Shown here in pieces: positions 23,441-39,039 of a DNA stretch of 64,000 nt. Positions within the stretch are counted from its first letter, which is position 1. The number at the start of each line of letters is the position of its first letter. The position numbers and the translations under genes are program-made. The stretch spans positions 322,556-386,555 of the forward strand of contig KB445793.1 in assembly GCA_000320605.2 (NCBI GenBank), read 5' to 3'. The DNA comes from Gelatoporia subvermispora B. Taxonomy: Eukaryota; Basidiomycota; Agaricomycetes; Polyporales; Gelatoporiaceae. Below the pieces are notes generated by a model. The model saw only the letters and a program-made list of their open reading frames with translations, did no database searches and was not told where the DNA came from.

Positions 23441-25101
23441 GGCTGGGTCATGGACTGAAGCAGGATAGAGATAAAGGACTGGAGTGAATATTCCACCAAC
23501 GCTACACCGAAAGTCACCAGCAACCAGTCGCAAGCTCTTGAAAGCTAGAGGAATGTCTAATCAGAGATCTCCCGCCAATGTCATGCAAAGCAGATGATGG
23601 TGGAAGGGGATAAGCATGAGTCAGGGGCATGCATTGTTGATAAGTCCTCTATCTCTGATCACGATCGCCATGATCGCCCACATCAATTACAGATTCGACA
23701 ATACAGTAGATTATTGCCGAGGTGTGTGTGCCCACATAAGTCGTGGATTGACTTTCTTCGAGCCTTATTCACTGTGATCCATGTACTACACCACGTCGCG
23801 CATTGCGAATCTATTACTGGAGCGCAGTGTGAGCAGCAAAACAAAGTACTGGCGCATCTCGTCTCCGCGAGTGAATGCCAAGAGAAACACCGTTCTATCC
23901 CAGATTGAGAGACACCCGGAAAATGGGGATTAGTCTCGTCTGTGGGGCGTGCGCCTCATGAGCGCGTGAGGATCTTGCTCGATGAAGCTATTAACATGCC
24001 CTCGGGACAAGCACAAGACAGAACTGTCCAGCCAGGTGCTGTTAATGAACCTAGGAATACAATTGCGGTGGATGACAGACTAGGGCCTGGACGGGTGCAC
24101 CCCCGGTAACTTATGGGGGTAGATCGCGATGAGATTGATACCGAGTGGCTTCCGAAAGACAGATTCGGTGTTAATTACGGTGAGCTATAAAGGGATTGAA
24201 TGTCGCGAACAAACAGCATTTGCGGAGTGGGTCAGTGGCGAGGCTAGTCCTTCTGCGGCGATTAGGTTCCATATGAGCACGGGGAAGCTTCCGCGAGCAG
24301 TCTCTGGTACGATCACAAAGCTTGAGGTACAAAGATTTGGGGTCATTTTGGTGGGGGGATGACCTTCTCGTCCGCCAGTGTAAGCTTACGTCGCACTTGG
24401 TTGAAGTTGGCCCGCTCTCTCGGCCGTAAAGGGGAGACTGAGGGGTGGATGACCGTAACATCACGCCTACTAGTGATTCGTTAGATATAGCAACTGGGTA
24501 TGCTACTGTGACCGAGCGATTTGACGGATTCAACGTCTCTTGACCTACCTCGAGCAGAATCAATCTGACCCAGAAGGATCCCAGAGCCTGAATTTGCGGC
24601 CAATGTTGGCCCCGTAGTGTCCCCTCGGCGCCTTAGTTGATGGTGCGGTGTGACAGAATAAATCGTTATGTCGATTAGAACCTTCGATATGTGTGCGTGA
24701 CTGTCACTGATCGGCGTGACAGAAATCCGAACCGAAATGAACATGGAGAGCATGCTGTTCATCGTCGACGACCACGAGCTTGCCGCCAGCTCTACATCGC
24801 GCGGTCTTTCTTCCTAGGTTTGTATTGTAACTTTGTTCTTCCCGGCATAACTTTCTGGATCTGGGGGTATCATACTCGTCTTCTGATTCTACTCCATACG
24901 CCCGAGCGCGTCCTCAGTTCGCCCCATCATCTGAGATCCACCTTTTGTCCGGTCTAAAGGCGAATTCCGACAAAGCCCTCATCCGAACATTTTATCTACG
25001 CGCTTTGCCCATCGATAGCATCTTCTGGGTCTCAAATACCCTCCATCAACACTCTTGAACCCACCGCAGTGCACACGACGCGCACATGAGGATTCTTGCC
25101 C
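23441..25101. other. Intergenic region between NiCoT transporter and RasGEF
   Basis: The 5' ends of two divergent genes flank this 1.66 kb. Open frames are short (up to about 130 codons on the minus strand around 24171-24563) and show no recognisable domain. The last 250 bases are pyrimidine-rich and probably hold the RasGEF promoter and leader. Confidence 0.5.
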
Positions 25102-28100
25102 ATGCCCTCCGCGAAACTTACCATTGATACCTCCATTGCCAACGCGGCAGGCCCGTCTTCCTCTCGGGGGCTCTCTGCTGGTTCTCGAACTCCTGCATCT
25201 GCACGCAGCAACGGCGTCTCCAGGTTGCGCAGCGCGTCGACCGTCTCCGCTTCTTCATCAGTCTCTGCGACAACGCGGAATGCTCCATTTGGCTCCAGGC
25301 TCGCCCATGCATCCGTCCCTCTGCCTTACGATGGTCGCGCGGGGAGTGCAGCAACGTGGAGCCCGGCAGAGTCCAGCTCGGAGGAGATGGCTCATGGCCT
25401 GCGCGACTATGTGCTCGCCATGCACGACTTCGTTCCTCAACATCAGAATGTGACCTGTCTCGCTTTCAACGCGGGCCAAGTCATACATGTGCTCAACCGC
25501 GACCAGAGCGGGTGGTGGGACGGCGAGGTCGATGGACGACGCGGCTGGTTCCCCAGTAACTACGTGACGTCCGAAGTTGGTCTCTTGACTGAGCTGGAAC
25601 TTCCCGTCACTGAGGTGAGTAACATCGGTGTTCTAATTGCCCATTATTAAACCACGAAGCAGCGGGCCCGCGCTGGTCACTCTCACACTATGTCCTCGGC
25701 ATCAACTACCTCTTGGACGAGTTCGCGGTCTTTGAAGCAGAGAACGACGCGCAGGAGTGATCATCGTCCAACGGCGACCGAGAGTACAGGCTCCAGCATG
25801 GATACACACTGTCCCCCGCTCATGGTACCATTACTGCGCAGTCTATCTCTGCTGCAGAACGCCGTCCGCGCCAATCGCATCGCCCATTTCCAGCCCTCCG
25901 CAGCGTACATCATTTCTTGCGTACGCACCATACTCACGGACTCCGGGTGTTTGGCGCGCGACGCTCCGATCCTGAAGAGCCATGGCATCCTCGCTCAAGA
26001 GCGCAAGAGGATTTTGTCCGACCTCGCTTCGTTGGTGTCCCAGGCAAAGCGAGCCTCGGAGGACATTACCAACGATGAGCTTCGCGAGCTGGAGACAGAG
26101 GCGATGGTTCGACTCGGCGGACAGCTGTTCGCACGCGTCCGGGGTTTCCTGGCCGTTGCTGTGCAGTGCGGCATTAACCTGCCAGGATATGGAGACCCAG
26201 CTGCAACTTCTGGGTACGAATCGGAACCCAATGGGCGCTGGGACAGTGAGGGGACCCTGGTCAGGTCCGATCGCTCAAGCTCGTCCCCGGTCGAGGAATA
26301 CGACGAGTACTGGCAGGATACGCAGAAAACCACTAACGGGATCGCAAAGAGGCTACAAGCGCGCCCGCGCAGCGAGTCTGTTACGAAAAGCGCTCTTGGG
26401 CGTGCGAGGAGTCTAGGCGACCTCAAGGCGCGGAAGAAATCGACGCTCGAGGATGCGCCCCCACTACCGACTGGCGCCAACGACGCTGCTCGTCAGGCTC
26501 TTCATGAGCGTAGATTCGCAAGCGTAAGTGCCGTCAGACACAAAACGGGGGAAGGTTCCGTTAGCAGCGTTTCCTCGTCATCCTCGTTTTCGTCGGGCGA
26601 CTCCATCGGCACGCCGGCTACACCTGCATTCCCCTCCGGCCCGTCTACAACGACCGAAGTGCTCGAGGCCCTTCGCTACACTCTTGACCATTACCTGTCG
26701 ACTATCGCTGCGTTCATTGGCCATGTACATTCCTACTCACGCACGTCGCATGCCTCGAGCACGGGGCATATGTACGACCTCGTACGCGAGGTCGTCGACA
26801 TGGTCTGCAAGCTGCTCACCATCGTCGAGGCCGTGTTGAAGCACCCCGACATCCCAGTGCAGCAGGCGGAGAACCTCAAGGTTGCGAAAGAGGGACTGTA
26901 CAAGGCAACGAGCAGCCTGGCAGATGCGGTGCGTCTTCTGACATCACCGCCACCGCCCAACTGGTCCGAGGAAGAGGAACGAGCGACCTTGTTGAGTTGT
27001 GCGACGCGGGCGCTGAAGGCGGGCTCGGATTGCGTGAACGCGGTCAAGAAGTGCATCACTCGGGCGACAGGGGAGAAGGCTATCGTCATCCAGCTGCCGC
27101 TCCCGGGCGACTTCGACATGGCGTACACCCCGCGCAGGTTCACGCACCGACACACGGCAAGCGGTCATGCGCGCAAGTCATCAAGCATGCGGGCGCTGAG
27201 GGGCTTGTACGAGATAAACGGCGTCGAGGGCGACGATGAGGACCTCACCATTCAGGCACAGTCCTACAGCGAAGCTACCCCCGTACGACCGCAGAGAGCG
27301 TCAGGCGAGAAACTTCAGGTGCCTGTCATCGCCGAGCCAGAGGTTGTCTCGGACTTGGAAGTGGAATCGGGCCACGATCAGCTTCCGGCTCAGGAGATCG
27401 AGTTGCCAGGTCCGCCGCGGCCTTCCATTGATAGCGCCCGCTCCGATTTGCCATCACCGACATCCCTCGTCCATACCATCGAGGACGACAGGACCACGTG
27501 GGAAGGAAGCCAGCGTGACTTTCCTTCGTCGCAGGCCCTGGAGGAGAAGCTGCTCAATGGGCAGCTCCCCGCTGTTCCGCCGGACTTCGTCAGGTCGACG
27601 CCAATTTCGTGGTCATTAAGCCACGACCATTCCTCGGAAGACGTCGCGTACAACAGCGACGGGCAACTCGTGGGTGCGACCCTGGCTGCGTTGGTCGAGC
27701 GCATGACGCCGCACGACTCGCTGGTGGAGCCTGCATTCGCCTCCGTCTTCTTCCTCACCTTCCGGCTGTTCACTTCCCCGACAGAACTCGTGGACGCCAT
27801 CATTGCGCGCTATAACCTGTTACCCCCTCCCGACCTCTCCGAGGAAGATATGTTCCTGTGGCAGCGGAGGAAGGGGCTACCCGTGCGATTGCGGGTATCA
27901 AATTTTGTCAAGCTCTGGCTGGAGAGTTATTGGCGCCCTTTATCCGACAACATTGTCTTGCCCATCCTCCTCAACTTCACTCGGGACGCACTGGCAATCA
28001 TGTTCCCGAACCCATCACAGAAGATTATGGAGCTGATCAACCAGTGGCAGACGACGGGAGTAGCAAGCACGGGGATCAAGCTCGACCGAGTAAGAGATGC

Positions 28101-29290
28101 GGGCATCCCTCTGAACCCTCCTTCTATACCCCCCTCGGAGGTTCCTCGGCCGATCATGACGAAGAACGTGCTGTCTGCGTTGCGCAATAAGAACTTTACA
28201 TCGATCTCCATGACGGACTTTGATCCGCTTGAGCTGGCAAGGCAGTTGACCGTGATGGAATGCACGTTGTATTGCGCGATCCGGCCAGAAGAAGTATTGG
28301 AGACCGGCCAGCAGGGCGGCATGTACCCTGTGAACGTGAAGGCGCTGACAACGCTGAGCACTGTGATTACCGGATGGGTGGCGGAGAGTATCCTAAACGA
28401 GCCTGATACAAAGAAAAGGACGGCATTAGTGAAGTTCTTTATCAAGCTGGCTGATGTGAGTCTGAACCTGTGCCGATCTGTTGCTGGTACTCATCATTCC
28501 TATAGCGGTGCACGTCTCTGCACAACTTCAGCACTCCGCGCTCCATCCTGGCTGCCCTCGACTCGTCAACAATCTCACGGCTGCATCAAACTTGGATGGT
28601 ACGCGACATCTTTGACATGATATCTTCCAGTCGCTGATGGTGTCGCATTGCAGGGATTGCCCCAGAAGAACAAGTTGCAGCTCGAGTCGTTACGCAAGTT
28701 AGCTGATCACGCGCGCAACTATCATGAGTACCGCTCCCGCCTGCGGAACACGGCACCGCCTGCCGTACCTTTCCTGGGTAATTAGACTACTTTGTTCCTT
28801 GATCTTCTGCGCTCATGAATGCCTGGACAGGTCTCTACCTCACCGACGTAACTTTCTGCCGCGAAGGGAACCCATCGCATAGAGCCTCGCCGGCGAACCC
28901 GGACAAGAAGCTCCTGAACTTCAACAAGTATCACAAACTTGCACGCATCGTACAAGGTCAGTCCCACTTTCGACTGAGTTCGGCATATTGGCTCATTCGT
29001 TACAGATATGCAACGCTTCCAGGTACCTTACAACCTGAAGGGGATTCCTGAAGTCCAGGAATACCTAAAGGATGCATTTGAAAATTCCAAGCACCGCGGT
29101 GACTTGCAAGATCTCTATCGACGGAGGTGTGTTGATAAATAGCTTCCCTGGATCGTACTGACCATCTGTCAGTCTTATGGTTGAGCCAAAGCAACCGTTG
29201 GACGCACCACCTACGAGTGACGTGCGGCAACTCTTCGGCTGGGCAAGTCGATCACAATCACAACAACCAACACCTACCTCTGCCTCATAG
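25102..29290 (+). CDS. Ras guanine nucleotide exchange factor with N-terminal SH3 (Cdc25-type)
   Basis: Exon 1 (25102-25614) encodes a Ser-rich start and an SH3 domain at about residues 101-158 (LRDYVLAMHDFVPQHQN ... SGWWDGEVDGRRGWFPSNYV). A very long exon 2 (about 25671-28457) encodes a helical middle region, the RasGEF N-terminal domain (VGATLAALVERMTPHDS to LWLESYW) and the start of the catalytic domain (MTDFDPLELARQLTVME). Later exons give RCTSLHNFSTPRSILAAL, LPQKNKLQLESLRKLADHA, FLGLYLTDVTFCREGNP and FNKYHKLARIVQDMQRFQV, all Cdc25-homology blocks. The end is RRSLMVEPKQPLD to PTPTSAS, stop at 29288-29290. It should load GTP on Ras upstream of adenylate cyclase or MAPK signalling. The SH3-RasGEF order matches yeast Cdc25. 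Confidence 0.9.
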
Positions 29291-29619
29291 TTCTGGATAT
29301 CCCGTGGTAACAGCACGGATTCGCTTTGCTTTGCATTGATTTTGGACTCGTTTTGTAGGCACCATGATATCCCTTGGTTATATCTCCTCATTCTCTCGCT
29401 GCTTCTGCATATCTGCGCATGTTCATCTGGTCCATCTCCATCATCCTATCGTCATTTACTTGCTGTCTATCTGTTTGTACGGACCATGCCTCGACGCCTG
29501 GCACCCTTTATAATGTATTGTCCATCTCTATAGCCCCTATTCTTATTCGTAGCCTTCGTAGCCTTCGTAACTTTCATAGCCATAGTCTTGTCCGTATCCA
29601 ATGTCATCCATAGATTGGT
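29291..29619. other. Convergent 3' region between RasGEF and F-box/WD40-like gene
   Basis: About 330 bp between two facing stop codons, AT-richer and pyrimidine-rich on the plus strand. It presumably holds both 3' untranslated regions; no gene seen. A short repeat GTAGCCTTCGTAGCCTTCGTAACTTTC-like run lies around 29551-29576. Confidence 0.5.
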
Positions 29620-31212
29620 TTAGTATTCTCGCGTGCGACCGTGAGTGTATTTGGTAACATAAAATCCGACACCGGATTTGTCCCGGCGCTTCAAGCCATC
29701 CTCCCGATAGTTTCGGGACAGGCCCGGGTACGTCTCCTCCTTGACGTTAGGTCCGAAGTCTAGCACAAATGCGCGCGACTGCGTGGCACCGAAGACACGG
29801 GAGCTCTCCATGACCACGGAATACACAGGGGACGAGTCGTTTCCGGGCCCGTGCACGCTCCAGCCCTGCTTCGGCGCACGCACGTCCCAGAGGGCGACGA
29901 CGCTGTGCCGCGCTGTGCCAGCAGCGATGTGGCTAGACGAACCACCTCCGGCCGCTACGTCGTAAATCGGCTCGAACAGCCAGGGGTCGTACACCGACAG
30001 GACTGGTAGCAGAGGTGCAGGTCCACCGGTGCCGGGAGTTGTACGCGCGCGTCTGGAATCGCGCAAGTCGTGGATATGGACTATGCCGTCGTACCAGCCA
30101 GAGATGATGACCTGGTGAGAACTGCCTAGGGGCGAGGACGGCGGTGCATTGCAGATGCCGTAGACAGCGGAACGACGGTTGGGCCCGTCCAGTTTGGGCT
30201 CCTCCGGGGCGAGGATAGCTGTGGCTGTGGGCGAAAGCTCTGCCGGTCTGATGTCGTGCACGGCGAGCGGCGTGCGGGATGCCGTGCCGAACACTGCATA
30301 TGGGTGCGACGCAGCGGCACAGAGGTGTGCTGACCAGCTGCGCACTCCCAGCTGCACGAGCTGCGGGGTCGTCGCGGATGGGTCGGCTGCGTGATCAAGG
30401 AATACGGCGGTCCCGTTCGTGGAGAGCGACAGAATGTAGTCCCCCGCAGCGGAGAGGCTCTCGACGAGGTCCTCACCATGGAACTCACGCCTGTCCCTGA
30501 ATGAAGCCTCGATTGGCGTATTCTCCGCGCCCGCCTTGCACGGAGGCAGCTCGATACGCTCGAGCGCCCCATCCGCGTACCCAGCGTACAAGGTCCGGTC
30601 GCGACCCCCGTCGGGAACGGAGACGAGCCCTGTGATGTCGCGCGTAGCCTGCAGTCGGCTGTTCGTGGTGTAGGAACACTCGAGCTGGATGCCGGGCGCG
30701 CCGCTGTCCGGGTCGGACGCCGTGAATATGTAGGAGTAGATGGTGTTCCCCGCGCCGACGAACAGACGCGAGTTGTTGATCGCAAGGAGCGGCTGCAGTT
30801 TGCCTTGCCAGCGGTGCGATAGTGGGCGCGCGACAAATTCGCCATTCGTCCAGCGGCGATCCGTGATCGCATGATATCTGGGAAGCAGGAATCAGTGCGT
30901 GGGGACTGCGATGCATAGTGTTGACTGACCGCACTTGCGCATGGGCGTCCCATGACTCGAAGGCTTTGCACAGACTATGAGACGGCCTCGGGTTTAATCG
31001 TAGATGGATCTTCCACCCGAACTCCTTCACCTAGGATCGTTATCTGGGGTAAGCGAGCGTGCTCATTGCTGGATGTTGTGAAGCGCCAAACTCACAAGCA
31101 TGTGCATAGAAGAAGAAACGCATGAGAGCGCAGCAAGATCCCTGGCGCTGAGGTATCGCAGGATGATAACGAGAACGTCTGTCGGAAGCTCTACGAGACG
31201 GGCGGGGAACAT
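29620..31212 (-). CDS. F-box protein with WD40-like propeller
   Basis: The first exon, starting at 31212, gives MFPARLVELPTDVLVIIL followed by RYLSARDLAALSCVSSSM, a clear F-box. An intron (GTGAGTTTGG...) follows, then an exon with VKEFGWKIHLRLNPRP. The last long exon covers a region of repeated beta-type units: RLFVGAGNTIYSYIF, LYAGYADGALERIEL, VIISGWYDGIVHIHDLRD, VALWDVRAPKQGW. These look like WD40 repeats (Trp/His-Asp spacing) though not all are canonical. The end is YTHGRTREY. Expected role: substrate receptor of an SCF ubiquitin ligase, with the F-box binding Skp1 and the propeller binding the target; the target is unknown. Faces the RasGEF tail to tail. Confidence 0.8.
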
Positions 31213-31999
31213 TGTGGCTCCCTCAAGATCAGACGGCTATAAGTAGCTGCTCTGGAACGATCAGGTGTATAGAATGAGGCTCCGGTACTTGTGGAACAAA
31301 ATTTCAAACGAAAGTAGATTCCGTGATGATGCGGTGCAATGTCGAGGTCGCGCGACAACAAAAACTTGACTGAGATGCACCGCTCCCGGCGCGCTAGCGA
31401 TGCCATTGTGGCCGCTTAGGTAAGCATTTGAGTGGATTGTGAGGATTTGCCGATTTGCGGCGCTCCGCGTCCAGGACTCTTGTTCGAAAAGTCACCATAA
31501 GATATGTCACCTCTTGCGGGGTCGGTCCGCTGTGTCATGCGATACCACAAAGGGAAAATATCAGTCAAACATGGGTTCGCAACTTAATTTGTCCGAGGAA
31601 TTAACAAGTGCGATATGTGTACATGAGTGGAATTAGCATTGTAGTCATTTAGGAGCATGAGGCCTCCAGATAGTGATGGACACAGTGTTTTTATCATGTC
31701 CTAGAGCGGAGATGTCCTTGAGGGAAGGGTGCTGAACACCTCGTCTTCAATATTCGATGATGATGGCGATGCTGCAGCGCGAAGAGGTGCGAATTAGCGC
31801 CACGCCGATACATACTTCCCAATTGTGCTATACTCCCACGGTCAGCTGCATATCAGTGAGCGCCAATTAGGTAATGCGACTTGCCGGATACAGGACGCGT
31901 CCTGCACGTTCCCGCGACCGTGCTCACCGTGTTGCTCAACCTCGCCCAATAATTATCACCCATCGACCAGGGCATACGCCCTCTCAGCAGCGTTAGGTC
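31213..31999. other. Divergent intergenic region between F-box/WD40 gene and Miro
   Basis: About 790 bp between two divergent starts. No open frame longer than about 71 codons and none with recognisable features. Probably two promoters. Confidence 0.5.
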
Positions 32000-34842
<2,843 letters not shown>

Positions 34843-35203
34843 ATGACCTGTGTGGTTTCTCCTTCGAGGAGGATGTGCGCGACGATCTCGAGACGATACG
34901 CTTTCTCGGGCAGAGTGAAGGAGGGAATTGGCAAGGCAGATTACCTGCGGATGCAAATTACGGCGAATTGGCCTTGCGGACGGCAGCGGTTAGATCCGCG
35001 CGACAAAGGCGTGGCTTAGGCGCGCGCACCAGCTCGGCTATGTCATTCGTTTTCTGGTTCAGTACCTTCCATAGAGTTTTGCCAATACAACACATCTCTG
35101 TGTCTCACCACCACCACTACCACCACCGACCGCTTTGAATAGTTTCTGAGTTGACGATCACCAAAAGTCTGGTTTGAACGTCGTGAACATCGTACGCACT
35201 ACT
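34843..35203. other. Intergenic region between Miro and vWA gene
   Basis: About 360 bp between two plus-strand genes, containing a short CACCACCAC-type run (35106-35127). It should hold the Miro 3' end and the vWA promoter. No gene seen. Confidence 0.5.
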
Positions 35204-36875
35204 ATGGATGAGGACATGGAGTTCGACGCTGGGGCTCCCTCCGTTCCCCAGACGGCACCGGTGGAGTACCAGCAGGCGTTCCAACAGCCAGCGGCACCAT
35301 CGGAAGACGGGAGAAAGATGCTGTGGGTTCTCTTCTGGACACTTTAAGCGTGGTTGGAACATCTGACGTCGCGTAGAGACCTGGTCTTCGTCCAAGACTG
35401 CACGGGCAGCCAGGGTAGCTACATCTCATCCGCGACGCGTAACATCGAGGAGATATGCAACCACATCTACGAGTCGGGCAAGCTGCAGGCGCGGGAAGAC
35501 CTGCGTATTGGCCTCGTTGCGTACCGCGACCACCCGCCACAGGACCACACCTACGTGACCAAGAACTTTGGGTTCTCGTCTGACATCTCCGAGGTGCACA
35601 AGAATCTGTCTAGTTTGTATGCCTCGGGCGGTGGGGATGGCCCCGAAGCCGTCACAGCGGCCCTTGCGGAGGCTCTGAACATGGACTGGCGACCGAACGC
35701 GAGCAAGATGGTAGTGCTGATCGCGGATGCACCACCACATGGGATTGGAGAGTACGGTGACGGGTTTGATGAGGGGTCTCCGGATGGTAACGATCCGCTA
35801 CATGTCGCGCGTGCGATGGCGAGCCGGGGGATCACACTGGTGAGCTACTCCGAAATAATAGCACAATAGCACCGTTTGACATCCGGATCTCCCCCTAGTT
35901 CTTCGTCGCCTGCGAACCTGCACTGAGCGGGTATTCGGTAGGTCCACCGGACATCTCTCGCACGTTGATGGCTCACGGCATCCGCAGTACGCCACGGATT
36001 TCTTCCAGGCGCTCACGATGATCACCTCTGGCCTCATGCTCCCGCTGACGACTGCAGACCTGCTCACACATGCCATCGTGGGCAGCGTTCTGGAGAACCT
36101 CGACATGGAGCGGCTTGTGCGCGAGGTCGGTCAGGCGGTTTCCGAGCGGATTCTCGGCAACAATGAAAGCGTGGACGACGTGGCGCGCGAACTGCACGAG
36201 CGGCTACTCCTCCGGAACGAGAGCACCAAGAAGGTCGTGATCGAGAGTATATACCGCGAGTCCGAGGAGGCGAAGCACAACGTTAACGTCTACTTCAACG
36301 CGCCGAGCCTCGCGGAGGCTCGTCCGCAGCTCAAGCGGGTGCGTACACACCGTCATGCCCGTCTGTCCTATTCAGGCTGATCATACTTTTCAGGTACCCG
36401 GGACGCGCTTCACGGACAAATACCTGCACGCGCGCATGACTGCCTCGCGATCGTCCTACGGATATCCGCCATACCTCCCGCCACGGCCCTCGGAGGCGGC
36501 GCGCTCACCGCCGAAGCCCGCAGCGCCGGCGGTCCCGGCGCACGCCCCGCGGAAGGTCGTGTCCGACTTCGGCACGTTCAGCGCACCTGCGAACGCGAGC
36601 GTGTTCGGCACCGCCGTCGCGTCGTCACCGTTCTCGCTCGCGGGTGGCAAGGCCGCGTTTGCGGGCATCCGTGGCGGCACCTCGCGGGGCGCGTTTGACG
36701 ACGACGAAGAAGAGGATGAGGACGATGGCAGGCAACGGGTTGAGCTCAGAGAAGACTCGATCACGCTCGATCAGGTACGTCATTTGTCGTTACTACATTC
36801 GAACAGGGACTGAACGAGCTCCCATAGGCACGCCGTATCGCGATGCAAAGTGCGTGGCGTAGCACACGCGTGTAA
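35204..36875 (+). CDS. Cytoplasmic vWA-domain protein
   Basis: Exon 1 starts MDEDMEFDAGAPSVPQ and splices (phase 2) to DLVFVQDCTGSQGSYI. That is a MIDAS-like metal site, DxTGS, opening a von Willebrand factor A domain of about 200 residues (LRIGLVAYRDHPPQDH, GGGDGPEAVTAALAEAL, KMVVLIADAPPHG). The end of the domain crosses two introns (FFVACEPALSGYS, YATDFFQALTMITSG). A helical region follows (about 36060-36330), then a Pro/Ala-rich low-complexity part and an acidic run DDDEEEDEDDG. The last exon gives ARRIAMQSAWRSTRV. No signal peptide or membrane helix. The vWA domain resembles those of alpha-kinase vwkA-type proteins but no kinase domain is present. Role unknown. Confidence 0.8.
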
Positions 36876-39039
36876 CCCCCGCGTCCTGCACGTTGTTTTC
36901 GGACGGCGACTTGGTTTCATTTTATCTGTAATGACTGGGGAAACGTCTCGAGGACCCCCGTGATTCTGCATCCTGTCGGACTGCCTCGATTGGATCCGTT
37001 TGAATATCCAGCAATCATTCACCATTCTCAATGCTCTTGCAGTAGTACGCGTGTAGTTTTGCAGGTTGAAGTAGCAGAATTTTAGTCCGACAGGATATAT
37101 GTAGTTTATAGACATCAACACAACCTGATGCCAATTTCCCGTTTTGTGATTTCAATTGGAATGCTCAGCGAGGTCCTCAACAGGCACAAGTCGACCTGCT
37201 TCGAGCGCAGCTGCGATGCTGGACGAATCCTGAAGGCCTGAACCTTGGTGCCTATCACCTGAGTGTGAGCCGTTCACGAGCTTCCCGAGGCTGAGCGATT
37301 ATAGCACCGTCTTCTTGATAGGGGCAGCAGCACTGCAACTTCGATCGAAAATATGCTGTTGTTGAACTAGAACTGGACGACCTCTGGAAATAATTGAGCC
37401 CAGCGAGCACTGGTAGAAGTACTGCTCATTAGCTGACTACCAATATTAGCTGACAGATATTGGTCCAGGTGTTCAATGCTCGCGCTTGGGCCTGAAAGCG
37501 CTGGGACAGCGCGCGTCGTCTGTCCCATCTCCGTTCGACAGCATTATGACAAGAAGCCGCCGGATGATATGGGTTCGCGGAGATCGGAGATAGGCAAACC
37601 CAAAGAATCCCGCGAGCAATCTTCTTCTGATGTGATCTCCTTGGCAATTGCATAGACAACGGAGCTCATTCCTGATATTTAGGCTCGGTTCAAGTTCATA
37701 GTGATGATGCACGCCTTACACGAACATCTGAGTCAGCGAGTTCGGGCAAGGACAGCGCATACATTCATCGCACGCTTCACAGGGGTTGTGATCCGAATTA
37801 ATTATTCGACGTCGACACAGATTCGCTCACGTCAGAACATATAACGGACCACAGCTGTGTCGGAAATGGGCATTTGCACTCCGTGAAGTTGAACAGCTTC
37901 TGGAGCTTTAATTCAAGTGCGGTATATTACAATGGGATACTAGAGAATGACCCGCGATTTTGGAGTGTTTCTGGACAGTTCTGAGCCCAATTTGAGGTGA
38001 TCAGATACTTAACAATTGTCGATTGGTCGGACCGCGTGACGTGAAAACCACAAAAGTTACCAATACGACTGAATGTCAAGCACCCTCCATTATTTTGACG
38101 GGGAAGTGCTTACCTATTGTTGACATGGGCTTCGCAGTCGACGTAGTCCACTCATATATTTCGACCTCTTTGCCCTTGACCACCTCCAAAGAGCATCAAG
38201 TGACCAGCATCAAAGCTGCAGGTGGCCCATGGCTCCCACCCTACGCAAGGTCAACACACCCATCTCACTGAACGCATCTCGGCACAGACTTGAAAAAACT
38301 GCTAAATGCGTAGTAAATTGAGTGGCGGTGCACCGTAGCCTCATTGCCGCCGCAAAATGGTATCGCCCACCCGAGTATTTAAACAGTGCCAAGACGTTCA
38401 AGAAGGTCATTCTGCCGTGCGGAACTGCTCAGCAACCTGCAAAATCAAGTACCAGAACCTGATGTCAGTGCTCCACAGTTAAGCTTGCGGGATCTAACTA
38501 ACAGAAGACTCTGTGCAACGTTGTAGCACGCCAGAGAGTCGCATCATTCCTTCGGCTTCGCTGAATGCATCTCGATGTTTCTCTGTCTGCCAGGGTGTAC
38601 GAAATATGACACCCGCTGATTCAGCCCGCAAAATCGAAGTAGTGGATGGCTCGATGGACACCGTCAGAACTGCACTGCGGGAGTCTGTGCACATTCTGGG
38701 CATGTCATCTAACATTGATTCGGTAAAGTTTTTCATTGCATCAAACCGTAGCATGCTCAGAATTGGGTTACAAATAGGTCACTTCCAGCCGAATCCGATG
38801 CTTTGCTCATATGATAGATAACGAATCACGTCTACCGCGCGACTCGCTTTGTGTTCCATGTCTCATTGAACTACTCGAAAAGGTATACTTGTTTTAGCTT
38901 TCTGTTCCGTTCACTTATACGAACTACACCAGATTTTCGTTGTTCCCGAAGACAACAATCCCGCACGATCGAGATTTTGCGACACCTTCAGAAAGCTCTG
39001 TCAGAAATCGAATCTGCTTCCATCGTCATGCGTCATCGC
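36876..39039. other. Gene-poor region upstream of kinase relic
   Basis: About 2.2 kb, AT-richer than its surroundings. No convincing gene on either strand. A fragment at 38819-38882 reads NESRLPRDSLCVPCLIELLEK, which could be an upstream exon of the following kinase relic. Otherwise only short open frames are seen. Confidence 0.4.

Noticed and set aside
30126..30971. 281-codon minus-strand open frame within the F-box/WD40-like gene
   Set aside because: Another frame of the same strand encodes continuous WD40-like sequence; this one is Arg/Ser-rich shadow sequence of GC-rich DNA.
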